From: Synergistaceae bacterium
GTDB lineage: Bacteria; Synergistota; Synergistia; Synergistales; Thermovirgaceae
Length of the DNA: 9,727 nucleotides
NCBI GenBank assembly: GCA_003446665.1
Contig: DMCT01000096.1
Location: forward strand, 494 to 10,220
Reading direction: 5' to 3'
Positions within the stretch are counted from its first letter, which is position 1. Each line of letters opens with the position of its first letter. Shown piece by piece: positions 1 to 6,072 of this stretch. The position numbers were made by a program, and so were the translations under genes. The notes beneath the pieces are model-generated. The model did no database searches. It worked only from the letters and a program-made list of their open reading frames with translations, and was not told the origin of the DNA.

Positions 1-562
1 CTTCGTCGACCCCGGGGGGGATCCGGGGGAAGTTATCGAAATCATCGAAAAGGAGAATATCAAACTGGAATGGATACTGCTCACCCACGGCCATTCCGAT
101 CACATTTGCGGCCTTGAAGAATTAAGGCAAAACTCCGCAAGGGGAGTCGCGATACACAAGCTGGACGCTTCCATGTTGACGTCGCCCGAACTCAACCTCT
201 CGGCCTTTCTGCAGGACAACTGCAGATGCGCTCCCCCCGAGAAGGAGCTTGAAGACTGCGAAAGCTTTTACGCCGGAGAACTCCACATCTCCGTCATTCA
301 TACTCCGGGACACACACCAGGAAGCGCGTGCTTTCACATCAGGGAGGGTCAGGAGGAGGCACTTTTGGTTGGCGATACGCTTTTCGCTGGAAGCGTGGGG
401 AGAACGGACCTCCCCGGCGGCGACCAGAAACAGTTGGAAGAATCGATCAGAAAACTTGCAGCTTTACCTGATGACCTTAAAGTCTACCCTGGTCATGGGC
501 CTGATTCAACCATCGGGGTCGAACGCAGGGGGAATCCTTTCTGGCCCGGTGATCAAAGGTGA
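1..562 (+). CDS. MBL-fold metallo-hydrolase, glyoxalase II-like (5' partial)
   Basis: The gene enters from the left edge, and its first complete codon begins at base 2. The 186 visible residues carry the metallo-beta-lactamase metal-binding set in order: THGHSDH (visible residues 28-34), the His of HTPGHTPGS (104), the Asp of VGDTLF (125) and the His of YPGHG (165). The order and spacing match the GloB/YcbL-type group of hydroxyacylglutathione hydrolase-like enzymes, which bind two metal ions and hydrolyse thioesters or related substrates, usually in the cytosol. About 20 N-terminal residues seem to be missing, judged by the usual length of a little over 200 for the small single-domain members. 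The extra C-terminal substrate domain of classical glyoxalase II is absent, so the real substrate cannot be named. The stop lies at or within the start region of radC, suggesting translational coupling. Confidence 0.9.
   Translation, partial: FVDPGGDPGEVIEIIEKENIKLEWILLTHGHSDHICGLEELRQNSARGVAIHKLDASMLTSPELNLSAFLQDNCRCAPPEKELEDCESFYAGELHISVIHTPGHTPGSACFHIREGQEEALLVGDTLFAGSVGRTDLPGGDQKQLEESIRKLAALPDDLKVYPGHGPDSTIGVERRGNPFWPGDQR
555..562 (+). promoter_or_regulatory. Ribosome binding site deciding the radC start
   Basis: AAAGGTGA fits the anti-Shine-Dalgarno end of 16S rRNA and lies 2 bases before ATG 565. The longer reading from GTG 559 starts inside this site, so ATG 565 (MAVVPDRE) is the better start. 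The site also spans the stop of the upstream hydrolase. Confidence 0.55.
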
Positions 563-1233
563 AAATGGCGGTTGTTCCTGATCGTGAAAGGCCGCGGGAG
601 CGGCTTTCGACTTTGGGGCCAGGGGCTCTTTCGTTGCAGGAATTGCTCGCGATTCTTTTGAGGACCGGCGACAGAAACAGGAGCGTCCTTGAACTTGCGG
701 GCGACCTTCTTGCTGAGTTCGGGAGCCTTGAAAGGCTGGCAAGGGCTTCTTTTGCCGAACTCTGCCGTATTGAGGGTCTTAAGTCCGCAAAGGCCGCCAC
801 CGTGATCGCCGCTTTTGAAATAGCAAAAAGGCTTAACGCGGAAAAAATGGATGTCAGAGCTGAGGGGTCCGAAATACCGCCCGACGAAAACCTGCAAGGA
901 CGCCTGCGGTGGTGGAGCGTAATGCTGAAAGACGAGGAGCGGGAGTATATAATAGGTCTTTTTACGGAAAGAACGGGTCGTATCCTTACGGAAGACCGGC
1001 TTTCATGGGGTGGTCTGGACGGGGCAAGCCTGGATATGAAATATTTGTTCAGAAAAGCTGTCAGAATTGACGCAGGAGGACTGGCTATCCTGCACAATCA
1101 TCCCGACGGCAGTCTGGAACCGAGTGCAGAGGACCGGCTTCTGACGGACCATGTGTGCCGGAAACTCCAAACGCTGGGTGTCGGCTTCGAAGGTCATTAC
1201 ATAGCAGCCGGCGGGAAAATCAGGGCCGTTTAA
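559..1233 (+). CDS. radC: RadC family JAB/JAMM-domain protein
   Basis: A 224-residue protein from GTG 559, or 222 from ATG 565, which has the better-placed ribosome site. Residues ~12-95 form the N-terminal helical helix-hairpin-helix-like part (LSLQELLAILLRTGD, then a RIEGLKSAKA turn). Residues ~115-224 form the JAB/MPN metalloprotease-like domain, with the metal-binding JAMM signature HNHPDG...S..D at residues 179-192 (His179, His181, Asp192 from the GTG). The length matches the family. RadC was once called a DNA repair protein, but that role is not supported and its activity is unknown. It often lies directly upstream of mreB in Gram-positive-type genomes, as here. One oddity: the C-terminal Asp-His that usually follows the LG(I/V) segment reads Gly-His here (GFEGHYIA). 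The product is probably cytosolic. Confidence 0.93.
   Translation: MKMAVVPDRERPRERLSTLGPGALSLQELLAILLRTGDRNRSVLELAGDLLAEFGSLERLARASFAELCRIEGLKSAKAATVIAAFEIAKRLNAEKMDVRAEGSEIPPDENLQGRLRWWSVMLKDEEREYIIGLFTERTGRILTEDRLSWGGLDGASLDMKYLFRKAVRIDAGGLAILHNHPDGSLEPSAEDRLLTDHVCRKLQTLGVGFEGHYIAAGGKIRAV
925..953 (+). promoter_or_regulatory. Candidate internal sigma-70-type promoter inside radC
   Basis: A perfect TATAAT at 948-953 is preceded, with a 17-base spacer, by CTGAAA at 925-930 (4 of 6 matches to TTGACA). It points toward mreB, whose start is about 320 bases downstream. The bases also encode conserved RadC sequence (EYIIGL), so a chance match is quite possible. Confidence 0.2.
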
Positions 1234-1254
1234 ATTTCATAATGAGGAATCTTT

Positions 1255-1314
1255 GTGAAAGTTGGTGACCAATGGTGTTTGGTTCGATTTCGGGAATTTT
1301 CGGGAAAGACATAG
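1255..1314 (+). other. Possible 19-codon ORF overlapping the mreB start
   Basis: GTG 1255 sits 7 bases after GAGG (1244-1247) and opens a reading frame that ends at TAG 1312-1314, about 40 bases inside mreB in another frame. Its predicted peptide is not recognisable. It could affect mreB initiation, but it may be chance. Confidence 0.2.
1264..1268 (+). promoter_or_regulatory. Weak mreB ribosome binding site
   Basis: GGTGA lies 3 bases before ATG 1272 and is the only Shine-Dalgarno-like match near that start. It is shorter than the sites before mreC and the radical SAM gene. The better GAGG at 1244-1247 is too far away to serve this ATG. Confidence 0.4.
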
Positions 1315-2333
1315 GCATAGATCTGGGAACGGCGAATATAGTCGTGTACCTCAAAGGAAAGGGTGTCGTCTACAATGAGCCGTCAGTCATTGCCTACAGG
1401 AAAGCTTCCCGCAAGAGCTCAAAGGAAGTGATCGCCTTCGGCTACGAGGCCAAGGCGATGTACGGAAAAACACCGAAAGGCGTGGAGACCGTAAGGCCCC
1501 TGCAAAACGGGGTGATAGCCGATTTCGACATGACGGGGGCCCTGATCAGGCATGTCATTGAAAAGACCACCGGTGGCGGAATAGGTGTCTTCAGCCATCC
1601 CAGGGTTATTGTCTGCGCTCCCGTATACGTCACAGAAGTGGAGCGCAAGGCTTTCATAGACGCGACTCTCGATGGAGGAGCCAGGGAAGCCTACGTGGTG
1701 GAAGAACCGGTGGCCGCGGCTCTGGGTGTGGGCTTGCCCATCCATGAACCCAGGGGCAGCATGATTCTTGATGTCGGGGGCGGGACGAGCGAGGTGGCCG
1801 TGCTGTCCCTCGGCGGAGTTGTGGTCAGCAATTCCCTCCGGGGAGCCGGCGATGAAATGGACGACGCGATAATCGGCCTGATCAGACAGAAATATACCCT
1901 TGTAGTAGGTTCCTCCACCGCGGAGGAGATAAAAAACGCTATTGGTTCGGCGGTCCCCCTAGAAAAAGAGAAGATCCTGGAAGTAAGGGGGAGAAACCTG
2001 ACTGACGGTCTTCCGAAATCCATCTGTATTTCCAGCGAAGAAGTGAGGGAAGCCATCAATCCTGCGGTGACGCGGATAGTTGAAATGGTCAGGGAGACGC
2101 TGGAGCAGACACCACCGGAGCTAGCCCGTGACATAGCGGATCAGGGGCTTGTGCTTACCGGCGGAGTAGCGCTTCTGGAAGGTCTTGACAGGCGGCTTGC
2201 CGAGGAACTGAATGCTCCTGTCATAAAGGCCGAGAACCCTTTACACTCTGTGGCCGAAGGGCTAGGGAAACTTTTGAACGAAATAGATTCAATGAAAAAG
2301 GTTCTGGTTTCCGTCGGTCACGGCGTACGCTGA
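1272..2333 (+). CDS. mreB: Rod shape-determining actin homologue MreB
   Basis: A 353-residue actin-fold ATPase that polymerises under the inner face of the membrane and guides lateral peptidoglycan synthesis. Visible nucleotide-site motifs are phosphate 1 GIDLGTAN (residues 15-22), phosphate 2 LDVGGGTSE (166-174) and the adenosine motif LTGG (295-298). Other family hallmarks are NEPSVIA (35-41), GVIADFD (80-86), VTEVER (120-125), GDEMDDAI (193-200) and TAEEIKNAIGSA (216-227). The N-terminus (MVFGSISGIFGKDIG) supports ATG 1272 and gives the usual short lead into the first strand. Length is near the normal 330-350, with a slightly long tail after residue 335. Adjacent mreC and mreD favour MreB itself over the paralogues Mbl or MreBH. 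Oddities: LTGGV where LTGGG is usual, APVYVTEVER where a VPSGVTEVER-type sequence is usual, and a basic stretch RKASRKSSK at residues 43-51. Confidence 0.97.
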   Translation: MVFGSISGIFGKDIGIDLGTANIVVYLKGKGVVYNEPSVIAYRKASRKSSKEVIAFGYEAKAMYGKTPKGVETVRPLQNGVIADFDMTGALIRHVIEKTTGGGIGVFSHPRVIVCAPVYVTEVERKAFIDATLDGGAREAYVVEEPVAAALGVGLPIHEPRGSMILDVGGGTSEVAVLSLGGVVVSNSLRGAGDEMDDAIIGLIRQKYTLVVGSSTAEEIKNAIGSAVPLEKEKILEVRGRNLTDGLPKSICISSEEVREAINPAVTRIVEMVRETLEQTPPELARDIADQGLVLTGGVALLEGLDRRLAEELNAPVIKAENPLHSVAEGLGKLLNEIDSMKKVLVSVGHGVR

Positions 2334-2351
2334 GCAATCCAGAGTGATTTT

Positions 2352-2358
2352 GGAGGTG
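2352..2358 (+). promoter_or_regulatory. Strong ribosome binding site for mreC
   Basis: GGAGGTG lies 8 bases before TTG 2367. There is no in-frame ATG or GTG in the short gap after mreB, so this strong site fixes the rare TTG start. Confidence 0.75.
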
Positions 2359-2366
2359 TCGGACCG

Positions 2367-3143
2367 TTGAAAAAGGAAGGATCGACGGCTTTGCACGGAT
2401 TGGCCTCGGTGGCCGTCGGCTTTCTTTTGATGGTGTTTTTGTCCGGAAATCCGGCGGCGTACCTTGTAATGGATACCGCCGGCACGATGCTTTCGTGGCC
2501 CGAACTTCCGGCAAGGGCGGCAAGAATCGGTGTGGAAAAGGCCGTTTCATGGTTTGGCGACACCACACGCCTCCAAAGGGAGATTGATAAACTGCAGGCG
2601 GAAAACGTAAGGTTAAAACAGGCTTTACACACAGCCGTCAGCGAGAGTGTCTCTTCAAGTGAAGAAGGATTGTTGAGAGCACGGGTAGTGCTGAGAAGGC
2701 CTGATGACTGGTGGAAAGAACTCAAAATAGACAAGGGAAGCGCCGACGGGATAGAAAAAGGCATGGCAGTTCTTCAGGACGGATTCCTCGTCGGACGTGT
2801 CTTTCAGGTGAGCAGAAATTTCTCCTGGGTCGAGCTTTTGACTTCCCCTGTGTTGATGATCCCGGCAGTCGTGGAGGAGACGAGGGACCTGGGCGTTATA
2901 GCGGGCGACGGAGAAGGAAGGATCAGCCTGCTATACGTTCCCCTGGAAAACCTTTTGACTCCTGGCATGAAACTGACCTCCGCCCTTGTAAGCGAACACC
3001 TGGCGCCTGGATTGCGGATAGGCGAAGTAGGCGAGGCGACAGGAATTTCAGGGGGGTACAGGATCTATTCCGTCGTTCCGGGAGCGGAATTCTCACGGCT
3101 TTATAACCTGCAGGTCTTCGTCAAGAAGGAAGGTCCCCGGTGA
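2367..3143 (+). CDS. mreC: Rod shape-determining protein MreC
   Basis: A 258-residue bitopic membrane protein that links the cytoplasmic MreB filament to extracytoplasmic wall enzymes and activates PBP2-RodA. After a short basic N-terminus, residues ~10-28 form one membrane segment (SVAVGFLLMVFL core). Residues ~64-92 form a coiled coil (RLQREIDKLQAENVRLKQAL), which drives dimerisation in the family. Residues ~103-255 form the double beta-barrel domain, with family-like pieces RARVVLRRPDDWWKELKID, GFLVGRV and PGLRIGEVGEATG, and a final SVVPGAEFSRLYNLQVFV segment. The length is normal. Translation starts at TTG 2367, which follows a strong ribosome site; this may moderate output. The stop overlaps the mreD start as GTGA, so the two membrane partners are translationally coupled. 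Confidence 0.94.
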   Translation: MKKEGSTALHGLASVAVGFLLMVFLSGNPAAYLVMDTAGTMLSWPELPARAARIGVEKAVSWFGDTTRLQREIDKLQAENVRLKQALHTAVSESVSSSEEGLLRARVVLRRPDDWWKELKIDKGSADGIEKGMAVLQDGFLVGRVFQVSRNFSWVELLTSPVLMIPAVVEETRDLGVIAGDGEGRISLLYVPLENLLTPGMKLTSALVSEHLAPGLRIGEVGEATGISGGYRIYSVVPGAEFSRLYNLQVFVKKEGPR

Positions 3144-3604
3144 TACAGGTGGTTTTGTTCTGGTTCTTGCAGGATGTCCTCCAGGTGCTGATGGAAGGAT
3201 GGGCTTATGTGCCGGATATCTTCCTCTTTTACCTGATGTTCCGGAGTGCTAGAAATGCGGAAGCGGAAATCTCATTGATCTGGACCGCCTTTTTGGGCGG
3301 CCTGTTATGGGATTTTCGCTGGTCCGGACTTTTCGGCCTGAACGCGGCGATATACGGTGGCATAATCGGCCTGATGTGCATTCTCTGGAAAAGGGTTCCT
3401 TTTACAGGACGCTCGCACTGGATGCTTGCGGGCTTTTTGGCCGCCGCCCACGGGATGCTGAGCCTTTCGAGAGTTTTTTTCTTCGGGGTAGCCTCTAAAG
3501 AAGTGGCTTTCGCTTTTGCCGTGCAACTTATAACGGTTTTTCCGGTCATTTTGATGCTGGCTTATGCCTTCGCAACCGACGGGGAGAAAAGACATGTCCG
3601 GTAA
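3140..3604 (+). CDS. mreD: Rod shape-determining membrane protein MreD
   Basis: A 154-residue integral membrane protein of normal MreD length. It is very hydrophobic, with about five membrane segments at roughly residues 22-36, 46-60, 63-83, 93-115 and 122-145. The WDFRWSGLFGLNAAIYGG region (57-74) matches the family's typical D...G..G..A loop and helix. MreD is poorly conserved, so the call rests equally on topology, size and its place between mreC and the PBP2 gene. It works with MreC in the elongasome and tunes PBP2 activation. The start is GTG 3140, overlapping the mreC stop as GTGA and preceded by AAGGAAGG at 3126-3133. The end overlaps the likely mrdA start by 11 bases. Confidence 0.9.
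   Translation: MIQVVLFWFLQDVLQVLMEGWAYVPDIFLFYLMFRSARNAEAEISLIWTAFLGGLLWDFRWSGLFGLNAAIYGGIIGLMCILWKRVPFTGRSHWMLAGFLAAAHGMLSLSRVFFFGVASKEVAFAFAVQLITVFPVILMLAYAFATDGEKRHVR
3581..3586 (+). promoter_or_regulatory. Ribosome binding site choosing the mrdA start
   Basis: GGGGAG lies 7 bases before ATG 3594. The upstream in-frame ATG 3564 has no comparable site, so translation of PBP2 most likely begins at 3594 (MSGNGMSERKR). Confidence 0.6.
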
Positions 3605-5318
3605 CGGGATGTCGGAAAGAAAGCGGCTTATCCTTTTTCGCTGGGTTGTGTTCCTTTCTATGTTTGTTCTGGTTTTGGCTCTTTACAGGTTCCAGGTCGG
3701 CCAGGCAGGCAAATACGTCCAGCTGGCCTCGCAAAACAGGTTGCGGTTCATACGGATACCTGCGGCGAGAGGGGATATCCTTGATGCCAACGGAACGCCG
3801 CTGGCTACGAACGTTAAAACTTTCGACCTTATGGGGTATCCACTTGATCTGAGGAAAGAAGGACGTTTGGAGGAAACGGCTTCCTTTCTCTCCAGTCTGG
3901 GAATTCCTGTCACGGAAAGCACCCTGGGGAGTATTGTGGACAGACAGTACAATGTCCCCTATAATGCCGTGACGGTGCTGCCTAACCTCACTATGGCCCA
4001 GATAGCCACCATGGTCAGTGATCCTGAATTTCCGGATTATCTTTTCCCCTTGCCGGTTTCCAGGAGGGTGTATCCCTCCGGGCCGCTGCTTTCCCACATC
4101 TTGGGGTACGTCGGTGAGGTTACGAAAAAGGAACTGGAAACACTTTCGCATGGAGACTACAGGGGTGGCGACGTAATAGGCAAGGGAGGTGTAGAGCAGT
4201 TTTACGAGGAAACTCTGAGAGGTTCTCCCGGCGAGGAATCAATAGAAGTCGACGCCAGGGGGCGGAGGGTGCGTGTGCTGGACAGAAAGGAGCCTGTGCC
4301 CGGTCAGACGATCAGACTTACCGTCGATTTTGGTGCGCAAAGCCTGGCGGCGGAGCTGATGGCAGGCAGGAAAGGTGCCGTTTTCGCAATGGACGTTCAA
4401 AACGGGGATGTGAAGGTCCTTTACAGTTCGCCTACCTTCGATATAAATCCCCTAGCTTGGGGGGTTTCCTCCCGTGAGTGGAACAGGCTTTTGAACGATC
4501 CCGAAAGGCCCATGATGAACAGGGTCATAAGCGGAACTTATCCTCCCGGTTCACCCTTCAAGGTTGTGACTCTTTACGCTGCCCTGGCGGAGGGAGCGAT
4601 CACCGAGAGAACCACATACAACTGCACCGGAGCCTTTCGCCTCGGCGACAGGGTGTTCAGGTGCTGGAAAAGGACCGGGCATGGCAGGGTGGATATTATT
4701 GATTCCCTGAAAGAATCCTGCGGTGTATATTTCTTCCAGGCCGGATTAAAAACCGGAATTGACGCTTTGACCTATTGGAGTAGCCAGTTTGGAATCGGTG
4801 AAAGAACCGACATCGACCTGCCAGGCGAGGTTGCAGGTGTAATCGCCGGAAAAGAATGGAAAAGGGAAAACATTCGCGAAAACTGGTATCCAGGCGATAC
4901 AGTCAACTATTCTATCGGACAAGGGTATTTACTTGTAACACCGGTACAGGTGGCTGTATTGTATGCAGCGATCGCCAATGGAGGTACACTGGTAAGGCCC
5001 AGGCTGGTTGCGGAGAGACCTTTAAAAACCCGCGGCCTTGACCTGTCGGAAAAATATCTCGGGATTTTGAGGAAAGGTTTACGGGAAGTGGTTCGCGATG
5101 GAACGGGAAGGCCCGCCGGAGGGTTCGGCGTTGAGCTTTCGGGCAAGACAGGTACTGCCCAGAACCCGCACGGAGACGACCACGCATGGTTTGTGGGGTA
5201 CGCCCCCGCGGAAAATCCGAGGTATGTAGCCATAGCCATTGTCGAGGGCGGAGGTAAAGGCAGCAGTGTCGCCGGCCCTGTCGTAGGCAGGTTGCTTGCC
5301 TATCTGTGTCGTCGCTGA
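3594..5318 (+). CDS. mrdA: Penicillin-binding protein 2, elongasome transpeptidase
   Basis: A 574-residue class B PBP that crosslinks peptidoglycan outside the membrane as the partner of RodA. The in-frame ORF opens at ATG 3564, but ATG 3594 has the good ribosome site. A basic N-terminus precedes one membrane anchor at ~12-31. The dimerisation/pedestal domain follows, with ARGDILDANGTPLATN at ~58-73 and SHILGYVGEV further on. The transpeptidase domain carries YPPGSPFK with the acylated Ser320 and Lys323, the second motif Ser375-Cys376-Gly377, and K518TGTAQ, followed by DDHAWFVGYAP, a typical PBP2 sequence. The length is normal or slightly short. The oddity is SCG at the second motif, where PBP2 usually has S-x-D or S-x-N. 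FtsI is less likely because of the mreCD neighbours and the DHAWFVGYAP signature. Confidence 0.95.
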   Translation: MSGNGMSERKRLILFRWVVFLSMFVLVLALYRFQVGQAGKYVQLASQNRLRFIRIPAARGDILDANGTPLATNVKTFDLMGYPLDLRKEGRLEETASFLSSLGIPVTESTLGSIVDRQYNVPYNAVTVLPNLTMAQIATMVSDPEFPDYLFPLPVSRRVYPSGPLLSHILGYVGEVTKKELETLSHGDYRGGDVIGKGGVEQFYEETLRGSPGEESIEVDARGRRVRVLDRKEPVPGQTIRLTVDFGAQSLAAELMAGRKGAVFAMDVQNGDVKVLYSSPTFDINPLAWGVSSREWNRLLNDPERPMMNRVISGTYPPGSPFKVVTLYAALAEGAITERTTYNCTGAFRLGDRVFRCWKRTGHGRVDIIDSLKESCGVYFFQAGLKTGIDALTYWSSQFGIGERTDIDLPGEVAGVIAGKEWKRENIRENWYPGDTVNYSIGQGYLLVTPVQVAVLYAAIANGGTLVRPRLVAERPLKTRGLDLSEKYLGILRKGLREVVRDGTGRPAGGFGVELSGKTGTAQNPHGDDHAWFVGYAPAENPRYVAIAIVEGGGKGSSVAGPVVGRLLAYLCRR

Positions 5319-5338
5319 GTCAAATCAGCATGAGGACG

Positions 5339-5346
5339 AAAGGTGA
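5339..5346 (+). promoter_or_regulatory. Ribosome binding site choosing the minC start
   Basis: AAAGGTGA ends 5 bases before ATG 5352 and favours it. The longer reading from GTG 5343 would start inside this site, although GAGG at 5332-5335 could serve that GTG. Confidence 0.55.
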
Positions 5347-5351
5347 TTTTG

Positions 5352-6032
5352 ATGACAGACGAGTTCCAGGCCACATTAAAGGGAGAACGGGGCTGTTTGC
5401 GTCTTGTCGTTCCCGAAGGCCCGCCTGACGGAGAGCTTGTCCCCCTTATAGACAGGACGCTGGATGATGCGGGAAAGCTTGTAGATGGCGCAACGGTTAT
5501 CTTGGATTTTCAGGGCCGTCCCCTTTCGGGCGCCGTGGTATTGGAAATTATGAAAAAAGCGCTCCTTCCAAGAAGGCTTACGGTGAGGGAATGGCGCACT
5601 TTCGACGGAAAATCCCAGGAAATGCTTAAAAGGATGGGACTGAGGACCTTTGAACGTGATCCGCTGGAAAAGAAAGGCCCTGCCGGCTTCATAAAAAATC
5701 CGCCCTCACCGGCGTTGATACTGCAGAGATCGCTCAGATCAGGACAAAAAGTAGAGCATGACGGTGATATCATTATCATCGGAAACGTAAACGAGGGAGC
5801 CGAAGTCTACGGTACGGGATCGATATGTATCCTTGGGCGCCTTTGTGGACTGGCGCACGCGGGTTGTTCCGGGGATGAATCCGTGGTAGTGGTTGCCGGC
5901 CATTTTATAGCCAACCAGGTGAGAATCGGCGAAAAGATCAGTTATCACGACAGCAAGGCACCCTGGTGGGGCAAAACGGTACGGATGGTAGTCAAAGGTG
6001 ATCAGATAGTTGTAGACGAACTGGTCTTTTAA
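5352..6032 (+). CDS. minC: Septum site-determining protein MinC
   Basis: A 226-residue FtsZ assembly inhibitor (229 if started at GTG 5343). Residues ~1-100 form the N-terminal alpha/beta domain that antagonises FtsZ, including VILDFQGRPLSGAVVLEIMKK. A linker with a PPSPA-type stretch leads to the C-terminal right-handed beta-helix (~125-226), which dimerises and binds MinD. The RSGQ motif (129-132) is intact, followed by GDIIIIGNVNEGAEVYGTG, ILGRLCGLAHAG and GDES, all aligning with the family. One oddity is Cys165 in RLCGLAHAG, where most MinC proteins have Arg before the Gly. The gene follows mrdA after a 33-base gap and precedes minD, which is the usual minC-minD-minE order. It acts on the inner membrane face when recruited by MinD. 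Confidence 0.94.
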   Translation: MTDEFQATLKGERGCLRLVVPEGPPDGELVPLIDRTLDDAGKLVDGATVILDFQGRPLSGAVVLEIMKKALLPRRLTVREWRTFDGKSQEMLKRMGLRTFERDPLEKKGPAGFIKNPPSPALILQRSLRSGQKVEHDGDIIIIGNVNEGAEVYGTGSICILGRLCGLAHAGCSGDESVVVVAGHFIANQVRIGEKISYHDSKAPWWGKTVRMVVKGDQIVVDELVF

Positions 6033-6072
6033 GGAAGCAGGTTGACGAGATTCATGGACGGGGGGATCTTAT

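Noticed and set aside
477..1097. 206-codon open frame on the minus strand opposite radC
   Set aside because: It is antisense to a clearly conserved radC frame. Its product is Ser/Arg/Pro-rich with no recognisable domain, as expected of a shadow frame.
1234..1271. Intergenic gap before mreB as a site for a terminator, riboswitch or attachment site
   Set aside because: Only 38 bases, with no inverted repeat or T-run. It is too short for a structured leader.
3564..3593. Longer mrdA start at ATG 3564
   Set aside because: It lacks a ribosome site and lies 30 bases deeper within mreD, whereas ATG 3594 has GGGGAG at the right distance.
3546..4151. 201-codon minus-strand frame opposite the mreD/mrdA junction
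   Set aside because: No motif, and it lies antisense to two well-supported genes; judged a shadow.
4449..4464. CCCC-TAGCTT-GGGG inverted repeat followed by TTT, terminator-like
   Set aside because: The stem is only 4-5 bases, there is no real U-tract, and it lies inside the conserved mrdA coding sequence.
6042..6072. TTGACG followed by TCTTAT as a promoter for minD
   Set aside because: The spacer is 19 bases and the -10 match is poor. It would lie on the minD ribosome site and leave almost no leader.
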